A DNA stretch of 64,000 nucleotides from NCBI GenBank assembly GCA_963765875.1, contig CAVXYK010000011.1, positions 62,001-126,000 on the forward strand, read 5' to 3'. The position numbers and the translations under genes were made by a program. This DNA is from JAWKOK01 sp963765875. Its GTDB lineage: Bacteria; Chloroflexota; Anaerolineae; Caldilineales; Caldilineaceae. Of the stretch, positions 52,307 to 63,314 are shown in pieces; position 1 is the stretch's first letter, and each line of letters opens with the position of its first letter. The notes under the pieces were generated by a model. That model made no database searches. It was not told where the DNA came from and was given only the letters and a program-made list of their open reading frames with translations.

Positions 52307-53965
52307 TTAATCTCCCCCGCCCTGTCCCGTCTTGATCGCCTGATAGTCGCTGTAGTTGCCGGCGTACTCCACCAGCGCGCCGTCGTCGATCTCAACGATG
52401 CGGTCCACGACACGATCGAGAAAATAGCGGTCGTGGGAGATGACTAGAATCGTGCCCTCAAACTCATCCAGCGCGTCCTCCAACACCTCGGCCGAGGCAA
52501 TGTCCAGATTATTGGTCGGCTCGTCGAGGAGCAGAAAGTTGGCGTTGGTAAGCATGAGCAGCGCCATCTGCATACGACTGCGTTCACCGCCGGAGAGATC
52601 TGAGACGGGGCCGTTGGCCTGTTCATAGTTGAAGAGAAACTTGCCCAGGAAACTGACCGCATTACTCTCGGAGAAAGGAACCGCGTGGCGGATCGTCTCG
52701 ATCAGCGTACGGTCGTAGTCGAGGATCTCATGCTCCTGGGCGTAGTAGCCGATCTCCACACTGGGGCCGATGCGGACCTCGCCGCCGCTGGGTTCGTCTT
52801 GGCCCAGGAGCAGACGGAAGAGTACCGACTTGCCCGATCCGTTCGGGCCCACCAGGCCGACCCGTTCACCGCGCCAGATGAGCAGGTCGAGGCCGGCGAG
52901 GACGATGTTCTCATCGCCGTTTTCAATCGGGAAGCTCTTATCGAGATCGGTGATCTCCAGGACCTTGTTGCTGCCGCGCCAGCCACTCAACTGCAAGTCC
53001 ATGCGCCGCCGATCCAGCACAGGCTTGTCAATCTTGTCCATGCGATCCAGCCGTTTGAGGATGTTCTGCCCGCGGCGGATGAACTTGACGTTGTCGTAGA
53101 CCCGGCCCCAAGTCAGCAGGCGCTTGGCCGACTGCTCCAGCCGCGTGATCTCCTTCTGTTGAGCCTGAAACATCTGCTGTTGACGAAGCAGATTCATCTG
53201 CTTTTCGAAGGCGTACTCAGAATAATCACCCAGGTAGTGAGTCAGCCGGCCATCCTCAAGTTCGACAACCTCATCCACAACCAGATCGAGCAGATAGCGA
53301 TCATGGGAGACGATGATGACCGCGCCCTGATAGCTACCGATGGTGCGCTCCAGCATAGATTTCCCCACCAGATCCAGATGGTTATCCGGCTCATCAAGCA
53401 ACAGCACATCCGGTTTGACCACCAACAACTTGGTCAGGCCCAGCAGCTTCTTCTGTCCACCGCTCAACACATCCACCGGCAATTCGAAATCCTCATCGGA
53501 AAAACCGAGCGACTGAAGTTGGGAACGTACTCGTCCCTCATAGGAAGGACCGCCCAACTCGGTGAAGCGATCCAATAGCTGTGCCTGTTGGCTGAGTACA
53601 TCGGTAAGCCGCACCTCATCACCGTAGACAGCGGGATCGGCCAGCGAAGCCTCAACGGTGCTCAGCTGCGCTTCAACGCCCAGCAGTTCGCTCGACGCTG
53701 TCAATGCTTCTTCCCAGACCGTTCGCCCAGGCGTCAGGCTCGGTTCCTGGGTCAGATAGCCGACGCTGATGTGTGGTTGGCGCACAAAGTAGCCGGTGTC
53801 GCTGGTCAGCTCGCCGGCGATGAAGCGCATGAGCGTGCTCTTGCCACAGCCGTTGGGGCCGACAAGGCCAACGCAACGGTCATTGTGGATCTCCCACGAG
53901 AGATCTTCGAAGATGGGCTGCGAGACGTATGTGACCGATACACGGTCAAGATTCATGATGATCAT
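52307..53965 (-). CDS. ABC-F family ATPase
   Basis: 552 residues, no membrane segments, two fused ATPase domains. First: GLVGPNGCGKSTLMRFI, VLSGGQKKLLGLTKL, LLLDEPDNHLDLVG. Second: GLVGPNGSGKSVLFRLL, DLSGGERSRMQMALL, LLLDEPTNNLDIAS. The ~80-residue linker is charged and helical (EKQMNLLRQQQMFQAQQKEI). ABC-F proteins act on the ribosome as translation factors or antibiotic-protection proteins. The subgroup cannot be fixed from sequence alone. A small gene of unknown role ends 12 nt upstream. Confidence 0.93.
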   Translation of the reverse strand: MIIMNLDRVSVTYVSQPIFEDLSWEIHNDRCVGLVGPNGCGKSTLMRFIAGELTSDTGYFVRQPHISVGYLTQEPSLTPGRTVWEEALTASSELLGVEAQLSTVEASLADPAVYGDEVRLTDVLSQQAQLLDRFTELGGPSYEGRVRSQLQSLGFSDEDFELPVDVLSGGQKKLLGLTKLLVVKPDVLLLDEPDNHLDLVGKSMLERTIGSYQGAVIIVSHDRYLLDLVVDEVVELEDGRLTHYLGDYSEYAFEKQMNLLRQQQMFQAQQKEITRLEQSAKRLLTWGRVYDNVKFIRRGQNILKRLDRMDKIDKPVLDRRRMDLQLSGWRGSNKVLEITDLDKSFPIENGDENIVLAGLDLLIWRGERVGLVGPNGSGKSVLFRLLLGQDEPSGGEVRIGPSVEIGYYAQEHEILDYDRTLIETIRHAVPFSESNAVSFLGKFLFNYEQANGPVSDLSGGERSRMQMALLMLTNANFLLLDEPTNNLDIASAEVLEDALDEFEGTILVISHDRYFLDRVVDRIVEIDDGALVEYAGNYSDYQAIKTGQGGGD

Positions 53966-53977
53966 ACAAAATCCACT

Positions 53978-54409
53978 CTACTGATTGACGATTTCACCCC
54001 AAACCTCCATATCCAGTTCGATCGCCGTACGGTTGAGGATATCATCCAACTCGGTATCCCGTTCAGACAGTTCTTCCAGATCGTGGGCGACCAGTTCCAG
54101 ATCATCGTAAGTGGCATCGGTCACGTAGGCCTTCTCGAAGGCCTGGCGCGGCCCCAGCCAGTAGCCGGCTGCGGCCAGCTTTCCCCACTTGGTCATGAAG
54201 TAGAGGAGCACATAGCGACGACCATTGGCACTCATGTCAGCAATGCGGGTGCCGCCGACTTGGATCGGATAGAGGAACTCGGTGCCGGCAGAGGCTATCC
54301 CCTCAGAGCCTTGTCGACCGGACGTACGAGCGGCCCGGTAATAGCGAAGTTGGTCTGTACGCGTGAAGCGATAGATCGCGCCTATGGTGAGTGTTTGAAT
54401 CTGGCTCAT
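53978..54409 (-). CDS. Hypothetical protein upstream of ABC-F
   Basis: 143 residues, not recognised. Mixed alpha/beta, no signal or membrane helix: LTIGAIYRFTRTDQLRYYRA, RIADMSANGRRYVLLYFMTK and WGKLAAAGYWLGPRQAFEKA, then an acidic helix (DDLELVAHDLEELSERDTEL). It is in the same operon as the ABC-F gene (12 nt). Nothing recognisable lies in the next 362 bp (54410-54771). Confidence 0.75.
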   Translation of the reverse strand: MSQIQTLTIGAIYRFTRTDQLRYYRAARTSGRQGSEGIASAGTEFLYPIQVGGTRIADMSANGRRYVLLYFMTKWGKLAAAGYWLGPRQAFEKAYVTDATYDDLELVAHDLEELSERDTELDDILNRTAIELDMEVWGEIVNQ

Positions 54410-54771
54410 GCTCCGACCATACCCTTGTCGATGTCGCCCAAGGCGCGGGCCAGACCAAGTCTTCGCCCGCGATTGGCGTTGTCAATGAAATCCAGGTGTG
54501 AGGCACGGGGAATCATGGTAGAATTCTGCACACCTGACCGGTTTTCCATATCGGTTCGCTGACCATTCTATAGGTTTTGCGACTCTGTGACATCCTCATC
54601 CGCTGTTTTTGTCATCAGCATTGGCCTGCACTAAGATACTCATATTAACTTTTCTGACCGGCAGCGGTCCCGACATTCTAAACTGAAATATAGCTCGATG
54701 AAAATCGTCCAGAAACCACATGCCGTCGATGACTTCTACCTGTCCTTCATATGTAAAAAGGAATCGATTTT

Positions 54772-55980
54772 ATGACTGACCAGACTGCAATAAACGCGCT
54801 TCATGATGAAGTCCAAAAGCATCGCGACTCTATCATTCAGTTTCTGCGCGAAATCGTCGCCATTCCCAGCATGGACAGCCAGTTGGGCGAGGTCGGCGAG
54901 CGTATCGCCGCCGAGATGCGCAGGCTCGGCTTCGATGAAGTGCGCTTCGACAAGATGGGCAACATCTTTGGACGCATGGGCAGTGGTCCTACGGCCATCG
55001 TCTATGACAGCCACGTTGACACCGTTGGCGTGGGCGATCCTGAGGCGTGGGAATGGGATCCCTTTGAAGGCAAGATCGAGGATGGCGTTCTCTGGGCACG
55101 CGGTGCCTGTGACGAAAAGGGCTCCACGCCCGGCATGATCTACGGCATCGCCCTGGGCAAGCAACTTGGCCTCATCGACCCCGAGCAGTTCAGCATGTAC
55201 TACTTCGGCAACATGGAAGAGTGGTGTGACGGCATCGCCCCCCACAGTTTCGTCGAGGCCGACCCCATGGTCAAACCTGACTTCGTGGTCATCGGTGAAC
55301 CGACAAAGATGCAAGTCTATCGCGGTCACAAGGGCCGATTGGAGCTGAAGATCACGGCCAAGGGCAAGAGCGCGCATGCGGCGGCCAATCAGCTGGGCGA
55401 CAATGCCATCTACAAGATGCTGCCCATCATCGAAGCAATCAGCAAGATGGAGCCGCAGCTGGGCGATCACGAGTTCCTGGGCCACGGCAAGATCACGGTC
55501 AGCGACATGGAGGTCAGCACACCCTCCATCAATGCGGTACCGGACGAATGCACCATCTTCATTGACCGGCGCATGACCTTCGGCGAATCCAAAGCGGATA
55601 TCCACCGCCAGCTTGCGTCGGTCGTACCGCCTGAACACAAAGATAGCGTCACCATTGAAGAGCTATTTTATGATGAGCCCAGCTATACAGGCTTCGTCTT
55701 TCCCGTGGATAAGTATTTCCCGGCCTGGGCCTTCGATGCGGATCATCCGCTTGTGGTCGCCGGGCAGGAGACACGCCAGGCCATCGGTCTGCCCGATACG
55801 CCGTCCGGCAAATGGGGTTTCAGCACCAACGGCATCTACTGGGCCGGCAAGGCGGGCATCCCGTCGATTGGCTTTGGCCCCGGCGACGAACTGACCGCCC
55901 ACACCACCGAGGACAGCGTTTCCCTGGAGGATGTGGTGAAAGCGACCGAATTTTATGCACTGTTGCCCTCAATGCTGTAA
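54772..55980 (+). CDS. ygeY: YgeY-family M20 hydrolase
   Basis: 402 residues, start after AAAAGGAATCG. M20 metal ligands: H81 and D83 (VYDSHVDTVGVGD), D114 (RGACDEKGS), E149/E150 (NMEEWCDG), plus EPTKMQVYRGHKG and the final His in ELTAHTTEDS. The DSHVDTV/EEWCDG form is that of YgeY, part of the selenium-linked purine or 2,8-dioxopurine breakdown operons of enterics and clostridia, where it hydrolyses an aminoacyl/ureido intermediate. It heads a plus-strand series of five related genes. Confidence 0.88.
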   Translation: MTDQTAINALHDEVQKHRDSIIQFLREIVAIPSMDSQLGEVGERIAAEMRRLGFDEVRFDKMGNIFGRMGSGPTAIVYDSHVDTVGVGDPEAWEWDPFEGKIEDGVLWARGACDEKGSTPGMIYGIALGKQLGLIDPEQFSMYYFGNMEEWCDGIAPHSFVEADPMVKPDFVVIGEPTKMQVYRGHKGRLELKITAKGKSAHAAANQLGDNAIYKMLPIIEAISKMEPQLGDHEFLGHGKITVSDMEVSTPSINAVPDECTIFIDRRMTFGESKADIHRQLASVVPPEHKDSVTIEELFYDEPSYTGFVFPVDKYFPAWAFDADHPLVVAGQETRQAIGLPDTPSGKWGFSTNGIYWAGKAGIPSIGFGPGDELTAHTTEDSVSLEDVVKATEFYALLPSML

Positions 55981-56003
55981 AGTTGAACGAGCTTCAGAAA
56001 TCG

Positions 56004-56172
56004 ATGACTCTACTGTAAGAACGAAAAGCTGCCACAGATAGCCACATATAAGGAACTGATTTTCACAGATGTTTACCAGATGTCCAGCGTAATCCCGGCA
56101 CCATCTGTGTCCCATCCCTTTTTTATCTGTGTAAATCTGTGGCAAAAAAAGCTCCTTGCAACAGAGTCAACC
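56004..56172. repeat. Palindromic repeat, GACTCTACTG ends, GCCACAGAT core
   Basis: Left GATGACTCTACTGTAAGAACG .. AGCTGCCACAGAT and right ATCTGTGTAAATCTGTGGC .. AGCTCCTTGCAACAGAGTC are complementary at ends and core. It lies 23 nt after the ygeY stop. This copy has the GACTCTACTG end of the 25956 element with the GCCACAGAT core of the 14520 element. Confidence 0.75.
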
Positions 56173-56221
56173 ATAGGTCATGTCTCGTGGCCGGATCTAC
56201 TAGGAATTAGGGAGAACAGAT

Positions 56222-57199
<978 letters not shown>

Positions 57200-57259
57200 T
57201 GAATGCAGAGAAAGGGTATAGCAGACACCGCCTTGCAAGAGACGCAGTTGACTGCGGCA

Positions 57260-57402
57260 GAGGTATCTCTGTCACCCTGATTGGGTAACCATTGACAGAT
57301 CGGGGCGCTCAAGAGGCCAAAGAAGGGTCTTGACATGGTTGTCCAGATTCTTCGCTGGTCTGTCATCATGCTCGAACTGTCGACGCGAACATGCTCAGAA
57401 TG
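57260..57402. repeat. Degenerate TGTCATTCCG-type repeat
   Basis: CTCTGTCACCCTGA and AGATTCTTCGCTGG .. CTCAGAATGACAG form a degraded copy of the block seen at 34437 and 63091. It fills most of the 264-bp space between the transcarbamylase and amidohydrolase genes. Confidence 0.45.
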
Positions 57403-57463
57403 ACAGCGCAACGACTTTGCACGGTCGTAGCCGTTTCCCTTCTGCTATCGGTGGAGAAAACGT

Positions 57464-58882
57464 ATGGCAGTTTCACTACTCAAGAATGCGACCGTCGTTG
57501 CAACGATGAATGAGAATCGCGACGAAATTGAAAACGGCGCCGTGCTGATTGAGGACAACGTCATCCAGTGGGTCGGTCCCAGCAGCGAGGTCGATCGGTA
57601 CCTGACTCAGTCGCGTCCCGACATTGTCGCAGCCGGTATCGACAAAGTGATCGACGCCCGCGGCTGTGTACTGCTCCCTGGGCTGGTGAACTGCCATCAT
57701 CACCTCTATCAGACACTGACCCGTACAGTCGGCACCAGCGATGGCATGGTACTGTTTGACTGGCTCAAGTTCCTCTATCCGATCTGGGCTGAGATGACGC
57801 CTGAAGCCGTCTATGTCAGCGCCAAAGTCGCTCTGGCCGAGTTGGTCCTGAGCGGCTGTACGACCGTGGCCGACCACCTCTATCTTTTCCCAAACGGCAG
57901 CAAGATCGACGACGAAATCCATGCCGCCCAGGAAGTGGGCGTACGCTTCCATCCGACACGCGGCAGCATGAGCCTGGGCGAGAGCCAGGGAGGCCTGCCG
58001 CCCGATAGGGTCTGCGACAGCGAGCCCAACATCATCAAGGACAGCATTCGCGCCATCGAGACCTTCCACGATCCCAACCACCTGTCCATGCTGCGAATCG
58101 GGCTTGCGCCCTGTTCGCCCTTCAGCGTCACCAGCGACCTGATGCGCGAATCGGCTGAACTGGCGCGCCAATATCCGCTTGTCAATCTGCATACACACCT
58201 GGCCGAAACCAAGGATGAAGATCGCTTCTGCCTTGAGATGTTCGGCAAGCGACCTGTGGAATATGCCGAGTCGGTCGGGTGGGCAGGCGAAGACGTCTGG
58301 TTCGCACACATGGTCCATCCCAACGAAGATGAGATCGGATGGCTGGCCCACACCCATACCGGTGTCTGCCACTGCCCGAGCAGCAACATGATTCTGGCGT
58401 CGGGCATCGCACCGGTGCGGGCCATGGTTGACCAGAAGGTGCGTGTAGGCTTGGGCGTCGACGGATCAGCCAGCAACGACGGCAACCATATGCTAGGCGA
58501 AGCCCGGCAGGCCATGCTGCTGCAGCGCGTCGGTTGGCCCGGTTTCGAGAGTCGAGCCGACCGCTTCTCCGCCCGCGACGCGTTGGAACTAGCAACCCTG
58601 GGCGGTGCAAAGGTGCTACGTCGGGATGACATCGGTGCGCTGGCGGCAGGCATGGCGGCCGATATCGTTGCCTTCCGTGTCGACGATCTGGCCCATGCCG
58701 GCGCATTGGTCGATCCTGTGGCTTCATTGATGACGTGTGCACCGGGGCAAGCGTGGCTCTCCGTCATCAACGGCAAGGTCGTGGTTGAGGACGGGCAGTT
58801 CTTGCCCTTTGAGATCGGGCCTGTCGTTGAAGATCACAATCACATCAGCATGGGCATGATGGAACGGGCCGGCGTGGCGTGA
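57464..58882 (+). CDS. 8-oxoguanine-deaminase-like amidohydrolase (AtzB/TrzN branch)
   Basis: 472 residues, start after GGTGGAG. Metal HxH is H78/H80 (LVNCHHHLYQ), then NLHTHLAETKDED (His and Glu), FAHMVHPNEDE and GLGVDGSASNDGNHMLGEAR, whose Asp and SASND are typical of 8-oxoguanine deaminase and hydroxydechloroatrazine ethylaminohydrolase. It deaminates 8-oxoguanine to urate or acts on a similar heterocycle. Placement between the transcarbamylase and flavin enzyme in a YgeY/SsnA cluster supports purine breakdown. Confidence 0.88.
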   Translation: MAVSLLKNATVVATMNENRDEIENGAVLIEDNVIQWVGPSSEVDRYLTQSRPDIVAAGIDKVIDARGCVLLPGLVNCHHHLYQTLTRTVGTSDGMVLFDWLKFLYPIWAEMTPEAVYVSAKVALAELVLSGCTTVADHLYLFPNGSKIDDEIHAAQEVGVRFHPTRGSMSLGESQGGLPPDRVCDSEPNIIKDSIRAIETFHDPNHLSMLRIGLAPCSPFSVTSDLMRESAELARQYPLVNLHTHLAETKDEDRFCLEMFGKRPVEYAESVGWAGEDVWFAHMVHPNEDEIGWLAHTHTGVCHCPSSNMILASGIAPVRAMVDQKVRVGLGVDGSASNDGNHMLGEARQAMLLQRVGWPGFESRADRFSARDALELATLGGAKVLRRDDIGALAAGMAADIVAFRVDDLAHAGALVDPVASLMTCAPGQAWLSVINGKVVVEDGQFLPFEIGPVVEDHNHISMGMMERAGVA

Positions 58883-58921
58883 CCAGTTTTTTGGGTCATC
58901 TGGCGTCGGTGCGATCAATAC

Positions 58922-58990
58922 GTGAATCCACTGCGATAACCCTTTTTGCCACAGATTTACACAGATAAAAAATGGATAAGACACAGATAG
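58922..58990. repeat. Half copy of the GCCACAGAT repeat
   Basis: GTGAATCCACTGCGATAACC followed by GCCACAGATTTACACAGAT is the left half of the 14520/56004 element; the right half has only AAGACACAGATAGC and no complementary end. A truncated copy 39 nt after the preceding stop. Confidence 0.65.
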
Positions 58991-59043
58991 CAAACAGAAC
59001 CCAATTTTGCCCCTAATTCAGACTTCAATAAGGAGATGACCCT

Positions 59044-60051
<1,008 letters not shown>

Positions 60052-60060
60052 TTATAGTCT

Positions 60061-60286
60061 TCGTCGGCTTCACCACGGAGACACGGAGAAGGCACAGAGG
60101 TCCACAGAGGAAATCAACAGAAGTGCTTGCTTCAGTGCACACGAGTCTTGAGCCGTTCCAGGGAAAAAGTTACCCTAGCGAAAGTCCCCGGCACGGCCCA
60201 CAAACGGGATCTTCGGACCAGACTTCAACTGGGCCGTGCCGGGGACTCCGGGAGAATCATTTCCTTGGATTGGCCTAAGCACGTCT
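60061..60286. repeat. CCACGGAGACACGG half-repeat and AGTCCCCGGCACGGCCCA palindrome
   Basis: At 60069-60115 the CCACGGAGACACGGAG/GCACAGAGGTCCACAGAGG core begins ~10 nt after the LLM stop. At 60183-60200 AGTCCCCGGCACGGCCCA pairs exactly with 60230-60247 (18-bp stem). The outer flanks TTGAGCCGTTCCAGGGAAAAAG and TCATTTCCTTGGATTGGCCTAA are the TTAGGCCAAT-type ends seen at 45231. These fill the 342-bp gap before ssnA. Confidence 0.75.
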
Positions 60287-60393
60287 CTGTCTTGCCATAT
60301 CGGACGATTCGCACGCTCACGTGCGAATCAAACGGGAGCTTCTGCGAAAACAATGTTCTCGTAGGATTTCCTGCCTGGAACGGAGAGTAGTCA

Positions 60394-61731
60394 ATGCTTA
60401 TCATAAACGGTTCCGTGCTCACTTTTGGTGAGGACAGACGCGTCATAACCGGCGGTGCGGTCTATTACGAAGGGGATACCATTGTCGAGGTCGGTGACAG
60501 CGCCGATCTGGAGAAGAAGTATCCTGATGCCGAAATTCTGGATGCCGGCGGAAAGATCGTCATGCCGGGCATGGTCTGCGCGCATACCCACTTCTACGGC
60601 GGGTTCGCCCGCGGGATGGCCATTCCCGGCGATCCGCCCGAAAACTTCATGCAGATCCTGGAGCAGTTGTGGTGGAAAATCGATCGGGCGTTGACGTTGG
60701 AGGACTGCAAATACACCGCCTTGGTCGCCATGGTTGATGCCATCCGCCACGGCACAACCACGCTCATCGACCACCACGCCAGCCCAAACTCCATCGACGG
60801 CTCACTGGATGCGCTGGCCGAAGCGGCAACCGAGTCCGGGCTACGCGTCGGGCTCTGCTACGAAGTCACCGACCGCAACGGACCCGAAGGAGCGCAAGCA
60901 GGCATCGAAGAGAACGTCCGTTTTCTCAGGCGCCTTCAGTCAAACCCCGACCCCAAGCTGGGCGCATCCTTCGGTCTTCACGCTGCCTTCACCGTGAGCG
61001 ACGAGACGCTGGCCGCCTGTCTGGAGGCCGTTCAGGGACTGAACACAGGGTTCCATATTCACGTCGCAGAGGACAACGCCGACGAAGTGGATAGCTTAGA
61101 AAACTACGGCATACGCGTGGCCGAACGTCTGGACCAACAGGGGATCCTAGGGCCTCATACGCTCGTCGCCCATGGCATCCACATCGACGACGCAGAGATG
61201 GAGATCATCCAGGCGTCCGGGTCCAAGATCAGCCACCAGCCGCGCAGCAACATGAACAATGCCGTGGGTGTCGCTGAAGTCGAAGCGATGCTGGACAGCG
61301 GCATCACCGTGGGGTTGGGCAACGACGGGTTCACCAACAACATGTTCACTGAAATCCATACGGCCTACCTTCTCCACAAGGTGAGCAAGGGTGACCCGCG
61401 GGCGATGCCCGGCGACCGGCTGATCGAAATGGCCTTCGACAACAACGCTGAGATTGCCGATCTCTTCTTTTCAAAATCAGTTGGGAAGCTTGCGCCGGGG
61501 GCCTTTGCCGACATTATCCTGCTCGACTACATCCCCTACACGCCACTGACGGACGGAAACTACCCGTGGCAGATCATCTTTGGGATGGACGGCAACCATG
61601 TCACCCACACCATCTGTGGTGGTGAGGTGCTGATGGCGGATCGTCAGTTGCTCACACTGGACGAGACAGCGATTGCCGACCACGCCATGCAATTGGCCCC
61701 GGCCATCTGGCAGCGGGTACAAGAGATGTAA
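60394..61731 (+). CDS. ssnA: SsnA-type aminohydrolase
   Basis: 445 residues, start after CGGAGAGTAGTC. HxH H64/H66 (MVCAHTHFYGGFARGM), FHIHVAEDNADEVDS, LVAHGIHIDD and VGLGNDGFTNNMFTEI are metal and substrate motifs of SsnA. In E. coli ssnA lies in the ygfK-ssnA-ygfM-xdhD set and forms part of the anaerobic purine/dioxopurine pathway, probably opening or deaminating a purine ring. It ends the plus-strand cluster that starts with ygeY; ygfK, xdh, hyuA and ygeX are not within this window. Confidence 0.88.
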   Translation: MLIINGSVLTFGEDRRVITGGAVYYEGDTIVEVGDSADLEKKYPDAEILDAGGKIVMPGMVCAHTHFYGGFARGMAIPGDPPENFMQILEQLWWKIDRALTLEDCKYTALVAMVDAIRHGTTTLIDHHASPNSIDGSLDALAEAATESGLRVGLCYEVTDRNGPEGAQAGIEENVRFLRRLQSNPDPKLGASFGLHAAFTVSDETLAACLEAVQGLNTGFHIHVAEDNADEVDSLENYGIRVAERLDQQGILGPHTLVAHGIHIDDAEMEIIQASGSKISHQPRSNMNNAVGVAEVEAMLDSGITVGLGNDGFTNNMFTEIHTAYLLHKVSKGDPRAMPGDRLIEMAFDNNAEIADLFFSKSVGKLAPGAFADIILLDYIPYTPLTDGNYPWQIIFGMDGNHVTHTICGGEVLMADRQLLTLDETAIADHAMQLAPAIWQRVQEM

Positions 61732-61767
61732 TTTCGCCAGGCGGATTGTATGCCCAATCCGATACCG

Positions 61768-61827
61768 CGTAGGGTGCGACCCTTGTGCTCGCCCTGCCGT
61801 GGGCGAGCACAAGGGTCGCACCCTACG
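61768..61827. terminator. 27-bp perfect palindrome between convergent genes
   Basis: 61768-61794 (CGTAGGGTGCGACCCTTGTG..) is the exact complement of 61801-61827, with a 6-nt loop TGCCGT. It lies between ssnA (ends 61731) and the URO-D-like gene (ends 61871). No strong T-run follows either way, but the stem strength and site make it a likely bidirectional terminator or mRNA end. Confidence 0.75.
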
Positions 61828-61870
61828 ATTGGCCCTTGCAATAGCCAAGGCGGTCGGACGTCAATGAAAC

Positions 61871-62975
61871 CTATTCTGACTCCCCTACAATTCTCTCCAC
61901 CAAGGCCGGAATAGCCATCAGCCTCTCCAGATCGACGTCCACCGGCACGCGGTCCGCGACGCCGACAACCATACGTGGATCGTCGGCAGCGACTCGAACG
62001 GCTTCGCTCACTGCGTTCTCGAAATCGGTTCGCGTCACTCGTCCCCATCAAATAGTCCTGCGAGACGCCGCCCCAGAGCATGCATTCACCGCCTACTAGA
62101 TTGCGAGCCTCGGCCAACCCGGCATCGCTCTGCGGCGGCCCGACAATGCCCTCCAGCCCATCCACGCCGGCCTCTGCCAACGGAGCAAGCAGCCGGCGAA
62201 TGGGCCCACCGATGTGAACCACCAGTTTCTTGCCCTGTTGATGCAACAGCTCGGCTGTCTGCGAATAGCTGCCGGCCAGATGATCTCGAAACATGCGCGG
62301 AGAAATGAACTGCCCGTCCAGATTATCTGGTGAGTAGACAATCTGACTCGTGTCCATGGCCAATGAGCCGACAAAGTCCTGAAGCTTCTCCTCCAATGTA
62401 CCGATAATTGCCTCGATTTTGTCCGGCTCTTCCAGAAAAAGCATCAACCCCTCAGCCCAGCCAAGATACTCATGCAACAGGTCCGAAACCGGACGGCGAG
62501 GAATTTCGACGGCGACAACGCCGTCAGTTCCGACATCGGCGGAAAGTTCTGTCAGTTCGGGGTCGAGACTATACTGACGCGCCTCAGCCAGATCCAACAC
62601 CACATCCAGATCCGGCGCACTCTTGACCGGATACTCGGTCTGCCACATGGCGCCATCCGGCCCGATGATCCAACGAGCCGTGATCACACCCGACTTCGAC
62701 TCAGAGCGAATCACGCGTTCTCCATCTTGCTCAGTGGTGGTGATGTTCACCGTCGGTGCATGCTCACGGATCACTGGTGAGACCGTCCAAATCGGCACGT
62801 TCAACTCCCGGGCGATCTGCGGCAAGGTCGTCCGTTTCCAGCCATCGGGCAGCGTATCCCGTCCACGATGGTAGTCATACCAGAGCGTTAGGTCAGGCAG
62901 ATAGAGTGGTCGAGATCGCTGTTCGCCAGGCAGTCCGCCGGAAAAATGAGCTAGAATTTTGTCTGCGTTTGTCAT
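61871..62975 (-). CDS. Uroporphyrinogen-decarboxylase-like (URO-D family) protein, C-terminal frameshift
   Basis: The start at 62975 follows GGATGGAG. MTNADKILAHFSGGLPGEQR and LPDLTLWYDYHRGRDTLPDG open the protein; VVHIGGPIRRLLAPLAEAGV, DGLEGIVGPPQSD and LWGGVSQDYLMGT are the barrel strands of URO-D relatives (methyltransferase-type or unknown). After LMGT the long frame turns Arg-rich. Shifting one base near 62047 gives VTRTDFENAVSEAVRVAADD .. PVDVDLERLMAIPALVERIV and a stop at 61871. Total ~368 residues. Family members include corrinoid methyltransferases as well as haem enzymes; a haem role is not likely here. Confidence 0.8.
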
Positions 62976-63101
62976 GACGAATCTCCATCCTTTTTTTTGA
63001 TTAGAACTGGCCTGCACCATGAGAACACTAAACTGAGATCAGCTTGAAACCTGCGGTTCGGCGATGCAGCCTTTGGATCGAGAAGTTACTCTGTCATTCC
63101 G

Positions 63102-63152
63102 AACGCAGTGAGGAATCTTGACGCCACCGATCTCAGGATTCCTCACTGCGTT
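63102..63152. repeat. Repeat with GTCATTCCG/AACGCAGTGAGGAATC arms
   Basis: AACGCAGTGAGGAATC (63102-63117) pairs exactly with 63137-63152 (16 bp), preceded by CTGTCATTCCG. It is the clearer copy of the 34437 family. No gene is visible in the rest of 62976-63314. Confidence 0.7.
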
Positions 63153-63314
63153 AGCGCTTTGCGCCCACTTCGTGAACGGATGACATGCATTGTTGTTTCT
63201 ACGAAACCAGCTCTTGAACTGTAGTTTTCAATCTGACAGGAGTATAGCAAGCAAAACGGGCAGTCGCTGCAGACAAATGCAGCACCGTGTCTGACGAGAC
63301 CCGGACTGTAATAA

